From: CALZJC01 sp041574955 | GTDB taxonomy: Bacteria > Acidobacteriota > Thermoanaerobaculia > Multivoradales > JAHEKO01 | Length of the DNA: 64,000 nt | Assembly: GCA_041574955.1 (NCBI GenBank) | Contig: JBFGNS010000003.1 | Span: forward strand, 1 to 64,000 | Direction: 5' to 3' | In this document: one piece after another, positions 52,186 through 60,815 of the stretch | Position numbering within the stretch: position 1 is the stretch's first letter | How the letters are laid out: every line of letters begins with the position of its first letter | The notes under the pieces: model-generated | The model's database searches: none | The model's input: the letters and a program-made list of their open reading frames with translations, nothing else | What the model was told of the DNA's origin: nothing | Made by a program: the position numbers and the translations under genes

Positions 52186-53174
52186 GCCTGCCGCCGCCGC
52201 CCGCGCTCGACGAGATCCGCGCCGCCCGCCAGCGGCTGGGCGAGTTGGTCCGCCGCACGCCGGTGTGGCGCTGGCGCGGCCGGCGGCTCGACCGGGCGGC
52301 GGGGGAGTCGACCGAGGTCTGGCTCAAGCTGGAGCTGTTCCAGTTCGCCGGCACCTTCAAGCCGCGCGGCGCGCTGGTCAACATGCTGGCGCTCGAGCCG
52401 GCGGCGCTCGGCCGTGGCGTCACCGCGGTGAGCGCCGGCAACCACGCCATGGCGGTGGCGTACGCGGCGGGGGTGCTGGGCACCACCGCCAAGGTGGTGA
52501 TGCCCGACAGCGCCAACCCGGCGCGCGTCGCCGGCTGCCGCGAGCTGGGCGCCGAGGTGGTGCTGGTGCCCGACGTCCACGCCGCCTTCGACGAGGTGCA
52601 CCGGATCGAGCGCCACGAGGGGCGCGCCTTCGTCCATCCGTTCGAGGGCGTCAACACCATCCTGGGCACCGCCACGCTGGGGCTCGAGATGGCCGAGCAG
52701 CTGCCTGAGCTCGAGGCGGTGGTGGTGCCGATAGGTGGCGGCGGCCTGTGCGCCGGCGTCGCCACCGCGGTCAAGCTGGCGCTCCCCGGGGCGCGCGTCT
52801 ACGGCGTCGAGCCGGCCGGCGCCGACACCATGCACCGCAGCTTCGCCGCCGGCCGCCCGGAGTCGATCGACCGCGTCGACACCATTGCTGACAGCCTGGG
52901 CGCGCCGCACGCCGCGCCCTACAGCTTCGCGCTTTGCCGCGACAACGTCGACGAGCTGGTCAAGGTGTCGGACGACGAGCTGCGCCAGGCCATGCTGCTG
53001 ATGTTCGAAGAGGCCAAGCTGGCTGTGGAGCCGGCCGGCGCGGCCGCCGCCGCGGCGCTCACCGGGCCGCTCGCCGAGCGGCTGCGCGGCAGCAAGGTCG
53101 GCCTGGTCGTGTGCGGCGCCAACATCGACCCCGAGAGCTTCGCCCGGCACCTGGCCGCCGCGCGGGGGGGGTGA
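52182..53174 (+). CDS. Threonine/serine dehydratase-like PLP enzyme
   Basis: A 330-residue fold-type II PLP enzyme starting at TTG 52182, overlapping the RidA stop. The Schiff-base lysine is in AGTFKPRGAL, SAGNHAMAVAYAAG is the substrate loop, and PIGGGGLCAGVATA the phosphate-binding loop. These enzymes deaminate threonine or serine to 2-oxobutyrate or pyruvate, releasing enamines that RidA hydrolyses. It has no ACT regulatory domain and so is the catabolic, short kind. No signal peptide is seen, unlike its neighbours, so it works in the cytoplasm. Confidence 0.88.
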   Translation: MSLPPPPALDEIRAARQRLGELVRRTPVWRWRGRRLDRAAGESTEVWLKLELFQFAGTFKPRGALVNMLALEPAALGRGVTAVSAGNHAMAVAYAAGVLGTTAKVVMPDSANPARVAGCRELGAEVVLVPDVHAAFDEVHRIERHEGRAFVHPFEGVNTILGTATLGLEMAEQLPELEAVVVPIGGGGLCAGVATAVKLALPGARVYGVEPAGADTMHRSFAAGRPESIDRVDTIADSLGAPHAAPYSFALCRDNVDELVKVSDDELRQAMLLMFEEAKLAVEPAGAAAAAALTGPLAERLRGSKVGLVVCGANIDPESFARHLAAARGG

Positions 53175-53184
53175 GAGGCCACCG

Positions 53185-54354
53185 TTGCCGTCGACCCCCT
53201 CCGAGCGCGATGTCCTGCCGGTGCTCGAGCAGCTGATCCGCATCCCGTCGGTGAACCCTGCCCTGTGTCCGCAGGAAGGCAGCGGCGAGTCCGAGATCGC
53301 GCGTTTCGCGTCCGCCTGGTTGGCGGAGCGTGGCCTCGAGTCCCGTCTCGAGGAAGCGGCCCCAGGGCGCCCCAACGTGGTGGCGGAGTGCGGGCGCGGC
53401 GACGGTCCGCGGCTGGTGCTTTGCGCGCACCTCGATACCGTCGGCACGGCGGGGATGACGATTCCCGCGTTCGAACCGAGGCTCGAGCAGGGGCGGGTGT
53501 ACGGGCGGGGAAGCTACGACATGAAGGGAAGCGTCGCGGCCGTCATGGTGGCCGCCGCCGCGCTTGCCGAGGAGCGGCTACCCGGGCGCCTGCTGGTAGC
53601 GCTGGTTGCCGACGAGGAGCACGCGAGCGAAGGAGCCCGGCAGTTCGTCGGCCATCACCGAGCCGACGCCTGCATCCTCACCGAGCCCAGCGAGGGCCGC
53701 TTGATTGTCGCCCACAAGGGGTTTATCTGGATCGAGATCGAGACCTCGGGAGTCGCGGCCCACGGCAGCCGCTGGGAGCTGGGCGTCAGCGCGATCAGCC
53801 GCATGGCGCGGGTCGTCTCGGCGCTGGAGCGGTTCGACACGGAGGTGTTGCGTGGCCGGAGCCACGAGCTGCTGGGCCCGGCGTCGCAGCACTGCTCGAT
53901 GATCGAGGGAGGAAGCGGCCTGTCGACCTACGCGGAGCGGTGCTCGCTCAAGCTCGAGCGACGGACACTCCCCGGAGAGACTCCCGAAGCCGCGCTCGAA
54001 GAGGTGCGGGAGGTGATCCGGGGTACGGGAGTCGAGGCGCGCGCGGAGCTCGTCCTGGCTCGCCCGCCGCTCGAGTGCCCGCCCGACTCGAGGGTGGCGG
54101 AGTGCGTGCGGGCCGCCGCCACCGCGGTCGCCGGCAGCGCGCCCGCGGTCGGCGGCGTCGCTTACTGGATGGACGCGGCGCTCTTTGCGGAGGCGGGCAT
54201 TGCGACCGTCAACTACGGGCCCTCGGGGGCCGGCGCCCACGCCGCCGTCGAGTGGGTGGAGCTGGCCTCGGTGGCGAGCTGCGCGCGGGTCCTGGTCGAC
54301 GCCAGCCGCCGTTTCCTGGCGGCGGGCCGCGGCGCGCTCGGCGCGGAGCGGTAG
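53185..54354 (+). CDS. M20-family metallopeptidase (ArgE/DapE-like deacylase)
   Basis: A 389-residue zinc peptidase starting at TTG 53185, 10 bases after the dehydratase. Metal ligands and catalytic residues appear in order: LCAHLDTVG (His, Asp), GRGSYDMKGSVAA (bridging Asp), DEEHASEG (base Glu and metal Glu) and EPSE. The dimerisation insert follows (FIWIEIETSGVAAHGSRWELG). Members remove acyl groups from N-acyl amino acids or cut dipeptides. An N-acyl amino-acid deacylase fits the surrounding amino-acid catabolic genes and the N-acylglutamate theme of the 5-10 kb cluster, but that link is inference. Its 3' end is 26 bases from the selenoprotein gene. Confidence 0.88.
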   Translation: MPSTPSERDVLPVLEQLIRIPSVNPALCPQEGSGESEIARFASAWLAERGLESRLEEAAPGRPNVVAECGRGDGPRLVLCAHLDTVGTAGMTIPAFEPRLEQGRVYGRGSYDMKGSVAAVMVAAAALAEERLPGRLLVALVADEEHASEGARQFVGHHRADACILTEPSEGRLIVAHKGFIWIEIETSGVAAHGSRWELGVSAISRMARVVSALERFDTEVLRGRSHELLGPASQHCSMIEGGSGLSTYAERCSLKLERRTLPGETPEAALEEVREVIRGTGVEARAELVLARPPLECPPDSRVAECVRAAATAVAGSAPAVGGVAYWMDAALFAEAGIATVNYGPSGAGAHAAVEWVELASVASCARVLVDASRRFLAAGRGALGAER

Positions 54355-54363
54355 CGAGGGTGG

Positions 54364-54369
54364 TATATG
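54364..54369 (+). promoter_or_regulatory. Candidate -10 box TATATG for the selenoprotein gene
   Basis: TATATG lies 11 bases before ATG 54381 in the 26-base gap after the M20 gene. No ribosome site is seen, so a near-leaderless transcript or read-through from the M20 operon are both possible. Confidence 0.3.
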
Positions 54370-54380
54370 CTGCCCGCGCC

Positions 54381-54638
54381 ATGGAGATCGCGATCCGTTT
54401 CTGCGCCACCTGAGGCCGCTCCAAGGACAGGGCGGCGGGTCTCGCCGCCCTCATCGACGAGCGCCTCGGGCTGAAAGCCTCGCTCGAGCCCACCGACCGC
54501 ACCGGGCAGTTCGACGTCGTGGCCGACGGCGAGGTGATCGCCTCGCGCGGTGGCAACCCGTTCACCCGCATCGTCTTCGGCGCCGGCTTTCCCGAGCCCC
54601 AGAGCGTGGTCGAGCGGCTCGCCAGCCGGGCGGGCTAG
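54381..54638 (+). CDS. SelW/Rdx-like selenoprotein (UGA = selenocysteine)
   Basis: An 85-residue Rdx-family protein whose codon 11 is a TGA at 54411-54413. If read as Sec, the start is MEIAIRFCATU, giving the CxxU redox motif of SelW/SelT/SelH-type thioredoxin-like proteins; the frame then stays open for 74 codons to TAG 54636. Read in this way, the protein has the expected order: beta strand with CxxU, a helix (AAGLAALIDERLG), strand LKASLEPT, then GQFDVVADGEVIASR and GNPFTRIVFGAGFPEPQ with the conserved hydrophobic turn. A hairpin with a GGUCU apical loop follows the UGA (54429-54451). Treated as a stop, the gene would be 10 residues and would be missed. Likely a small cytoplasmic redox protein; the partner is unknown. 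Confidence 0.86.
54429..54451 (+). promoter_or_regulatory. Bacterial SECIS-like hairpin
   Basis: AGGGCGGCG (54429-54437), loop GGTCT (54438-54442) and CGCCGCCCT (54443-54451) form a perfect 9-bp stem. The loop begins 24 bases after the UGA, inside the known spacing window. The GGUCU loop equals the core of the E. coli fdhF SECIS apical loop (AGGUCU), where SelB binds. Confidence 0.84.
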
Positions 54639-54668
54639 GGGGAACCGCCCGGCGCGGTCCGGATCGGG

Positions 54669-57239
54669 CTACTTCGGCCTCACCCGGCGCGTCGCCACGG
54701 CGGTGAGCGGGTCGTCGGGCCAGTAGTGCTTCGGGTAGCGGCCCTTGAGCTCCTTCTTGACCTCGAAGTAGGCGTCCCGCCAGAAGCTGGCCAGATCGGT
54801 GGTGACCTGCACCGGCCGCCGCGCCGGCGACAGCAGGCTGAGCGCTACCGGGACGCGGCCGCCGCCGATGCGCGGCGTCTCGCTCCAGCCGAACAGCTCC
54901 TGCAGCCGGACCGCCAGCGCCGGCGCCTCCGGGTCCGAGTAGTCGAGCGGCACGCGCGAGCCGCTCGGCACCTCGAGATGGGTCGGCGCCAGCTCGTCGA
55001 GCCGCGGCCTGAGCTGCCAGCCGACGTGGCTCAGCAGGAGCTGTGAGAGGTCGAGCCGCGCCAGCTCTTCGAGCCGGCGCATCCCGCCGACCGACGGCGC
55101 CAGCCATTCCGAGAGCGACGCCATCAGGGCCTCGTCCCCGACGTCGGGCCAGCTCTCGGGATCGGCGCGGTGGAGGAACTGCAGCCGCTCGCGGAGCTGG
55201 CGCGTCGCCCGGCGCCACGGCAGGGCGCGCAGCCCGGCCGCGCGCAGGCCGTCGAGAAACGCCTCGGCCACCCGCTCGGCCGGCGGGTCGTCGATCGGCG
55301 CCGTCGCCAGGACCAGCGCGCCCAGGCGCCGCTCGCGCACCGCTTCGACGCGCGACCCGGCGGCATCCCACATCACGCTCTCGCGCGCCTCGATCCGGGC
55401 ACCGAACAGCTCTTCGATCTGCTCTCGCCCGATCGGGGCGGCCAGCAGGATCCGCGCCTCGCGGCCGCGGTCGGCGACCTCCGGGGCGACGATCCACTCG
55501 CGGGTGGCGAGGCCCTGGCCTTCGGCGAGCGCCGCGCCGCGGCCGTTCGATAGCAGGTAGCGGGCGCCGCGCGGCGGGCCGGGCGCGGAGCTCGCGCTGG
55601 CGGAAGCCGCCGACAGGCCGTCCCTGCGGCGGGCGATGCGGTCGGGGTAGGCGAGCGCCAGCAGCTCGCCGGTGCGCTCGACGTCCTCGGCGGCGAGCCG
55701 GGCACCACGGCCGGCCGGCAGCGAGCGCCCGAGCGCCTGGGACTCGGCCAGTGCCCGCGCCAGGCGGCCGCGGCTGACGTCGTGTCCGGCGACGGCGTGT
55801 GCGCGCCGTCCGTGCAGCATCGCCTCGAGCCGCAGCCGCAGGTCGGCGTCGGCCGCCTCGCCCGGGCGGCGCAGCGGGTCGCGCTCGCCGAGGAGCGCCG
55901 CCAGGTGGCAGGCGAGCGTTGCGAGCCCCATGTCGCTGGCACGTAGCAGCATGTGCCCGAGCCGCGGGTGGAGGCCGAGGGCGGCCACCGACCTGCCGTG
56001 CCCGGTGATGCTGCCGGCCGGGTCTACCAGGTCGAGCTGCGCGAGAAGGTCGAGCGCCTGCGCGATCCCGGCGGCCGGCGGTGGATCGAGCCACGACAGC
56101 TCCTCGGCACGGGCGCCCCATGCCGCCAGCTCCAGGACCAGCGGCGCCAGGTCGGCGTCGAGCAGCTCGGCGCGCAGCCGCGGCACGAGGCCGCGCTGCT
56201 CGGCTTCGGTCCACACCCGGTAGCAGACCCCGGGGGCGGTGCGTCCGGCGCGGCCGCGCCGCTGGTCGGCGACGTCGCCGGTGACTCGCACCGTCTCCAG
56301 CCGGCTCATCCCGCGGCGCGGATCGAAGCGCGGCACCCGCATCCAGCCGCCGTCGATCACCACCCGGGTTCCCTCGATGGTCAGCGAGGTCTGGGCGATC
56401 GCGCTCGCCAGCACCACCTTTCGCCGCCCCGCCGGGCTCGGTGCGATGGCGCGGTCCTGCTCGCCGCGTGACAGGTTGCCGTAGAGCGGCAGCACGTCGA
56501 CCCCGGCCGGCAGCCGCAGGGCCGCCAGTCGCTCGGCGGTGCGCCGGATCTCGCCGGCGCCGGGCAGGAAGACCAGCAGGTCACCGGGCTCCTCGCCGAG
56601 CGCCCGCGCCACCCGGCGGGCGACCGCCGGCTCGAGCCGCTCGTCGGTCGGCCGGCCCATGTAGCGGGTCTCGACCGGGTGCTGCCGTCCCTCGGCGGCG
56701 ACGACCGGCGCCGGCTCGCCGTCGCCCAGCAGCTCGGCCACGGGTGTGGCGTCGAGCGTCGCCGACATCACCAGCAGCCGCAGGTCGTCGCGCAGCAGCC
56801 GCCGCGACTCGACGGCCAGCGCCAGCCCCAGGTCGGCATGGATCGACCGTTCGTGGAACTCGTCGAACACCACCAGCCCGATCTTCTCGAGCGCCGGATC
56901 CGACTGCAGCATGCGGGTCAGCACCCCCTCGGTGACCACCTCGATCCGCGTCGCCCGCCCCACCCGCGTGTCCCGCCGGATGCGGTAGCCGACCGTGCCG
57001 CCGACCTCTTCGCCCTTGAGGCTCGCCATGCGGTGCGCCGCCGCCCGCGCCGCCAGCCGGCGCGGCTCGAGCAGCACGATCTTGCGCCCGGCGAGCCACT
57101 CGGCCGTGAGCAGCGCTAGCGGCACCACCGTGGTCTTGCCGGCGCCCGGAGGCGCCACCAGCACCGCGGCGCCCCGCGCCGCCAGCGCGTCGCGTAACGG
57201 GACGAGGGCCTCGACTACAGGAAGCTCTGGCAGCCGCAC
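54669..57239 (-). CDS. hrpB: ATP-dependent RNA helicase HrpB
   Basis: An 856-residue DEAH/RHA helicase starting at GTG 57239. Motif I GAGKTT (about 32-37), Ia LEPRRLAARAAAHRM, motif II DEFHER, motif III SATLDATP, motif VI QRRGRAGRTAPGVCYR and the HrpB-specific C-terminal RVPLDYSDPEAPALAVRLQE (about 770-790) are all present. HrpB is a common bacterial helicase of unclear cellular function. Length is normal for the family. It converges on the selenoprotein gene with 30 bases between the stops. Confidence 0.95.
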   Translation of the reverse strand: MRLPELPVVEALVPLRDALAARGAAVLVAPPGAGKTTVVPLALLTAEWLAGRKIVLLEPRRLAARAAAHRMASLKGEEVGGTVGYRIRRDTRVGRATRIEVVTEGVLTRMLQSDPALEKIGLVVFDEFHERSIHADLGLALAVESRRLLRDDLRLLVMSATLDATPVAELLGDGEPAPVVAAEGRQHPVETRYMGRPTDERLEPAVARRVARALGEEPGDLLVFLPGAGEIRRTAERLAALRLPAGVDVLPLYGNLSRGEQDRAIAPSPAGRRKVVLASAIAQTSLTIEGTRVVIDGGWMRVPRFDPRRGMSRLETVRVTGDVADQRRGRAGRTAPGVCYRVWTEAEQRGLVPRLRAELLDADLAPLVLELAAWGARAEELSWLDPPPAAGIAQALDLLAQLDLVDPAGSITGHGRSVAALGLHPRLGHMLLRASDMGLATLACHLAALLGERDPLRRPGEAADADLRLRLEAMLHGRRAHAVAGHDVSRGRLARALAESQALGRSLPAGRGARLAAEDVERTGELLALAYPDRIARRRDGLSAASASASSAPGPPRGARYLLSNGRGAALAEGQGLATREWIVAPEVADRGREARILLAAPIGREQIEELFGARIEARESVMWDAAGSRVEAVRERRLGALVLATAPIDDPPAERVAEAFLDGLRAAGLRALPWRRATRQLRERLQFLHRADPESWPDVGDEALMASLSEWLAPSVGGMRRLEELARLDLSQLLLSHVGWQLRPRLDELAPTHLEVPSGSRVPLDYSDPEAPALAVRLQELFGWSETPRIGGGRVPVALSLLSPARRPVQVTTDLASFWRDAYFEVKKELKGRYPKHYWPDDPLTAVATRRVRPK

Positions 57240-57384
57240 ACGGGGAGCTTACTGGTCGACTGCCAGCAGAGCTGGCAGCGTAGATCGCTTGAATGGCATT
57301 CAACAGGTCCGGAACTCGCCACGTGGCCTGCTCGGCGGTAGCAGCAGGGGGCAGCGCCGGGCGGTGCGCCCGGTCGCCAGGCCC

Positions 57385-58038
57385 TCAGGCGTCCTCGTCC
57401 GAATGCCGGATGCGGTCGTACGGCTGGGTGACGGTCGAGGCGATGTTGGCCAGGTGCGCGCTGATGCGGCGCAGAATGCGGGCCGACGAGGTGTAGACGA
57501 TCGCCATGTCGGCGGTGAGATCGCTGTCGGCCAGCCGGGACACGTACTCCTGGAGCTCGGGCTTGAGCTTGGCGTGGGCGGCGAGCACCTTGGCTGCCCC
57601 CTCGACGTCGTCCTTGCGGAACGAGCGCGCGCACAGCTCGAAGTTGGGGCGCAGGCGGCTGGCGAGCTCGCTCAGCTCGTCTGCCCAGGCGCCCTCTCGC
57701 GGGTGCTTGGCCAGCGGCACCAGCTCGGCCAGGCCGCGCGCGAAGTCGCCGACCCGCTCGGCGTCCTGGACGATGCTGACCAGGATCAGGCTGGCCACCA
57801 GGTCCTGCTCGGGGTTGACGGTCAGGTGCTCGAGCACCGACCGGCGCACCATCCGCTCGCTGTTGTCGACCACGTCGTCCATGCTCTCCAGGTCGACCGT
57901 CAGCGGCTCGTTGTCGAGCAGCGCGGCGAGCGCGTGGTCGAGCATGCGCCCCGACTGATCCAGCATGCGGCTGACGTCGTCGAAGGCCGACTTGAGCAGC
58001 GTCGAGGTCTGGTCGCTTCCGAAGATCTGTTTGAACAT
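57385..58038 (-). CDS. PhoU-domain protein linked to Na/Pi symporter
   Basis: A 217-residue all-helical protein starting at ATG 58038. LKSAFDDVSRMLDQSGRMLDHA and NPEQDLVASLILVSIVQDAERVGD (with the E/D-x-x-x-D metal motif near 97) match the PhoU fold, as do the later RKDDVEGAAKVLAAHAKL repeats. In the Npt-PhoU pairs of bacteria such proteins limit phosphate uptake. The gene lies 22 bases after the Na/Pi symporter, so it is cotranscribed. Phosphate regulation is by inference. Confidence 0.87.
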   Translation of the reverse strand: MFKQIFGSDQTSTLLKSAFDDVSRMLDQSGRMLDHALAALLDNEPLTVDLESMDDVVDNSERMVRRSVLEHLTVNPEQDLVASLILVSIVQDAERVGDFARGLAELVPLAKHPREGAWADELSELASRLRPNFELCARSFRKDDVEGAAKVLAAHAKLKPELQEYVSRLADSDLTADMAIVYTSSARILRRISAHLANIASTVTQPYDRIRHSDEDA

Positions 58039-58060
58039 GGTCTCGACCTCCAGGGCTGGC

Positions 58061-59185
58061 TCAGAGAACTCCCGAAAGCAGCAGTAGCAGGATCGGCAGG
58101 CCGTAGAAGAACAGCAGGATATAGAAACCGGCCAGCGGCCGGTTGCGCGCGCCCAGCCGCCCGACGGCACGCGCCAGCGCCAGCGGGATGGCGCGCATCG
58201 GCGGCGGTACGTAGATCAGCAGCGTGGCGGCCAGGTTGAACAGCAGGTGCGACAGGGCGACGGTCAGCGCCGCCGGCTCTCCCGTCGCCAGCGCGGCGAG
58301 CAGCGCGGTGATCGTCGTGCCGATGTTGGCGCCGACAGTGAACGGGAACACCTGCTCCAGCGTGACCACGCCCGCGCCGACCAGCGGCACCATGACCGAG
58401 GTGGTGATCGAGCTGCTCTGCACCATGACGGTCATTGCGGCTCCGGCCATCAAGGCGACCAGCGCCGAGCGGAACAGGGTGCGGTGCAGGGTCTGCTCGG
58501 CGCGGGTGCGCATCAGGCTCTTGAGCGTGTCGACCAGCAGCTTCAGGCACAGGATCAGCAGCCCGATGCCGATCGCCAGCGTCAGCGCACCGGAATCACC
58601 GGTAAGCGCCACCACCCATTCGGCGACCGGCCGCACCAGCTCCTTGACCGGGTTGAGCAGCTTGATGCCACCGGTGCCCTCGAGCAGCTTCTCGAGCGCG
58701 CCCGCGGTGCGCGACAGGAAGCCGGTGAGGATCTCGAGCGGCAGCAGGATGAGCACGCCCAGCCAGTTGAAGAAATCGTGCACCGTGGCGCCGGCGAAGG
58801 CACGCCGGAACTCCTCGCGCCGGGTGACGTGGGCGAGCGACACGATGGTGTTGGTGACCGAAGTGCCGATGTTGGCGCCCATGATGATCGGGATCGAGCC
58901 CTCGACGGTGAGAGCGCCGGCCGCCACCAGGCCCACGGTCATCGAGGTGGTGGTCGACGAGCTCTGGACCAGCGTGGTGGCGAGGATGCCGACGAACAGC
59001 CCGACGAACGGGTTCGAGGTGCGCTCGATCAGCGTCTCGGCGAACCCCTTGCCGAAGAGCTTGAACGCCAGCCCCATCAGATCGAGGCCGAGGAAGAACC
59101 CGAGCAGCAGCGCCACCAGGATGGCGGCCTTGAGATACCCACCCAGGCCGCCGGCCGGGGCGGGGGCTGCGGTTCCGGGTCTCAT
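58061..59185 (-). CDS. Na+/phosphate cotransporter (NptA/PNaS type)
   Basis: A 374-residue inner-membrane symporter. Two inverted repeats each carry the QSSS signature (TLVQSSSTTTSM near 72 and VMVQSSSITTSV near 255) that binds phosphate and sodium; MGANIGTSVTNTIV and VGANIGTTITALLA accompany them. About eight to nine hydrophobic segments are visible. ATG 59185 is the first in-frame start before the membrane region. The PhoU-domain gene follows at 22 bases. It is divergent from the secreted protein gene at 59426. Confidence 0.9.
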   Translation of the reverse strand: MRPGTAAPAPAGGLGGYLKAAILVALLLGFFLGLDLMGLAFKLFGKGFAETLIERTSNPFVGLFVGILATTLVQSSSTTTSMTVGLVAAGALTVEGSIPIIMGANIGTSVTNTIVSLAHVTRREEFRRAFAGATVHDFFNWLGVLILLPLEILTGFLSRTAGALEKLLEGTGGIKLLNPVKELVRPVAEWVVALTGDSGALTLAIGIGLLILCLKLLVDTLKSLMRTRAEQTLHRTLFRSALVALMAGAAMTVMVQSSSITTSVMVPLVGAGVVTLEQVFPFTVGANIGTTITALLAALATGEPAALTVALSHLLFNLAATLLIYVPPPMRAIPLALARAVGRLGARNRPLAGFYILLFFYGLPILLLLLSGVL

Positions 59186-59401
59186 CGCTGGCGACGGTGA
59201 GGCTTCCGATCCGGCATGAGCGCGCGGAGACTACCACCTCGGCCGGTGCCTTGGGGCGACGGCGGCAGCGGTTCGAGTCTCCCCCCCCCTCGCCACCCGT
59301 CGCTGACGTCCGCCTTCGGGCTGGGGTCTCGCGCGCTGGCGGCAGTTCCGGCGCTGGCGGATCGGGTCGGCGGGGTCGGGCTGCGTGGTACTCGCGTTTT
59401 G

Positions 59402-59407
59402 TAGACT
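59402..59407 (+). promoter_or_regulatory. Candidate -10 box TAGACT upstream of 59426 gene
   Basis: TAGACT, preceded by TTTTG, lies 18 bases before ATG 59426, giving a leader of about 12 bases with GCGGAG as possible weak ribosome site. Confidence 0.35.
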
Positions 59408-59425
59408 CTCTCGCGGAGCACCGCG

Positions 59426-60703
59426 ATGGTCGAGTTCGTCACCCTCCTGCTGGGCGCGCTGGTCGCCGGCCCCACCGAGGTGCGGCTCGAGGTGCACCGG
59501 GACGTCGCGGCGGTGGAGCTGCTGCTGGACGGCACGGCGGTGGGCACGCTGCGCGCGGCGCCGTGGCGGGCGGAGGTGGATTTCGGCGCCGAGCTGGCGC
59601 CGCACCTGCTCGAGGCGGTGGCGTATTCGCCGGAGCGCGGCGAGGTCGGGCGGGCCAGTCAGTGGGTCAACCTGAACCCCAGGGAGTCGGAGGTCACGAT
59701 CGCCCTCGACCGCGACCTGCGGAGCGGCCGGGTGATGGCGCGGGTGGGTTGGCAGAGCCTGGCGGAGGACAACCGTCCGCTGGCGGTGCGCGCGCTGTTC
59801 GACGGCGAGCCGCTCGAGGTGCGCGACCCGGCCGCCATCGTCCTGCCGCCGCACACGGCGGACCGGGTGCACCACCTCGGCCTGGAGCTCGAGTTCGCCG
59901 GCGGGGTGCGCGCGTCGGCCGAGGTCACCTTCGGTGGCCAGTACGGCGACAGCATCAGCTCGGAGCTGACCGCCTTTCCGGTGGTGCTCGGCGGGCGCGA
60001 CGAGCTGCCCGAGCCCGAGGCGATGCGTGGCTGGTTCCGCTCCGGGGAGCGTCCGCTGCGGGTGCACGGTGCCGACAGGGGGGTGGCGGAGATCGTGGTG
60101 GTGAGGTCCTCCGAGGCGCGAACACGGCTCTATCGGATGCAGCGGCGGCGCGCGCCGGCGCCCGGTTTCGCCACCCTCGACAGCGACCAGCGCCTGCGCT
60201 TCCTCGGTGCCAGCCCGCAGCTGGTGGGTGGCGGCGCGGAGCCGTTCGTGGTCTTCCCGCGCTCGCCGGAGATCGGCTCGCGGATCCGCGGGCTGCTCGA
60301 GCTGCTGGCCATGGTGAGCTTGCCCGGCGCCAGCTCGCAGGAGCCGAGGCTCGCCGATGCCGTGGCGGTGGCCGGGCTGTTCGCCAACCGCAGCGCGCGG
60401 CGGCGAGCCGTGGTGCTGATCGCCACCGGCGACTCCCCGGACGCCAGCCGGTTCGATCCCGCGCGGGTGCGGAGGTACCTCGCCAGGGTGGGGGTGCCGC
60501 TGGTCGTGTGGAGCCCGGAGCCGGGCGGTGGGGCGGTGGGGGAATGGGGCCCGGCGGTGGACGTCTCGACCGGCTTCCGGATGGATCGGGCCTGGGCGGC
60601 GCTGGGCCGCGAGCTGGAGCGCCAGCGGGTGGTCTGGCTGAGCGGTCTGCATCTGCCGCAGCACATCGTCCTCGACACCGAGGGTGTCGAGGCGCTGCGC
60701 TAG
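59426..60703 (+). CDS. Secreted or membrane-associated VWFA-related protein
   Basis: A 425-residue protein with a short hydrophobic start (MVEFVTLLLGALVAGPTE) that may act as a signal peptide. The N-terminal 180 residues form beta-rich Ig-like segments (VRLEVHRDVAAVELLLDG, RVMARVGWQSLAEDNRPLAV). Residues about 285-390 resemble the second half of a von Willebrand A domain of the acidobacterial VWFA-related kind: RRAVVLIATGDSPDASRF, then RRYLARVGVPLVVWSPE. A canonical MIDAS (DxSxS) is not evident, so metal binding is doubtful. Family assignment is tentative. It is followed at 112 bases by another secreted protein gene. Confidence 0.62.
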   Translation: MVEFVTLLLGALVAGPTEVRLEVHRDVAAVELLLDGTAVGTLRAAPWRAEVDFGAELAPHLLEAVAYSPERGEVGRASQWVNLNPRESEVTIALDRDLRSGRVMARVGWQSLAEDNRPLAVRALFDGEPLEVRDPAAIVLPPHTADRVHHLGLELEFAGGVRASAEVTFGGQYGDSISSELTAFPVVLGGRDELPEPEAMRGWFRSGERPLRVHGADRGVAEIVVVRSSEARTRLYRMQRRRAPAPGFATLDSDQRLRFLGASPQLVGGGAEPFVVFPRSPEIGSRIRGLLELLAMVSLPGASSQEPRLADAVAVAGLFANRSARRRAVVLIATGDSPDASRFDPARVRRYLARVGVPLVVWSPEPGGGAVGEWGPAVDVSTGFRMDRAWAALGRELERQRVVWLSGLHLPQHIVLDTEGVEALR

Positions 60704-60815
60704 CCACCGCCGGCAGCGGCGCGGCGCGCGCGCGTCGCTCGTCCGCCGCGCAGGGCGTGGCGCTGGACGCGCCGCCGCCGTCGGCGGTACTCTGCTCCGC
60801 CGAGGAGGGTTCCCG

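Noticed and set aside
57240..57384. tRNA or small RNA gene in the 145-base gap upstream of hrpB
   Set aside because: No cloverleaf or tRNA consensus boxes could be fitted; only short chance complementarity is present.
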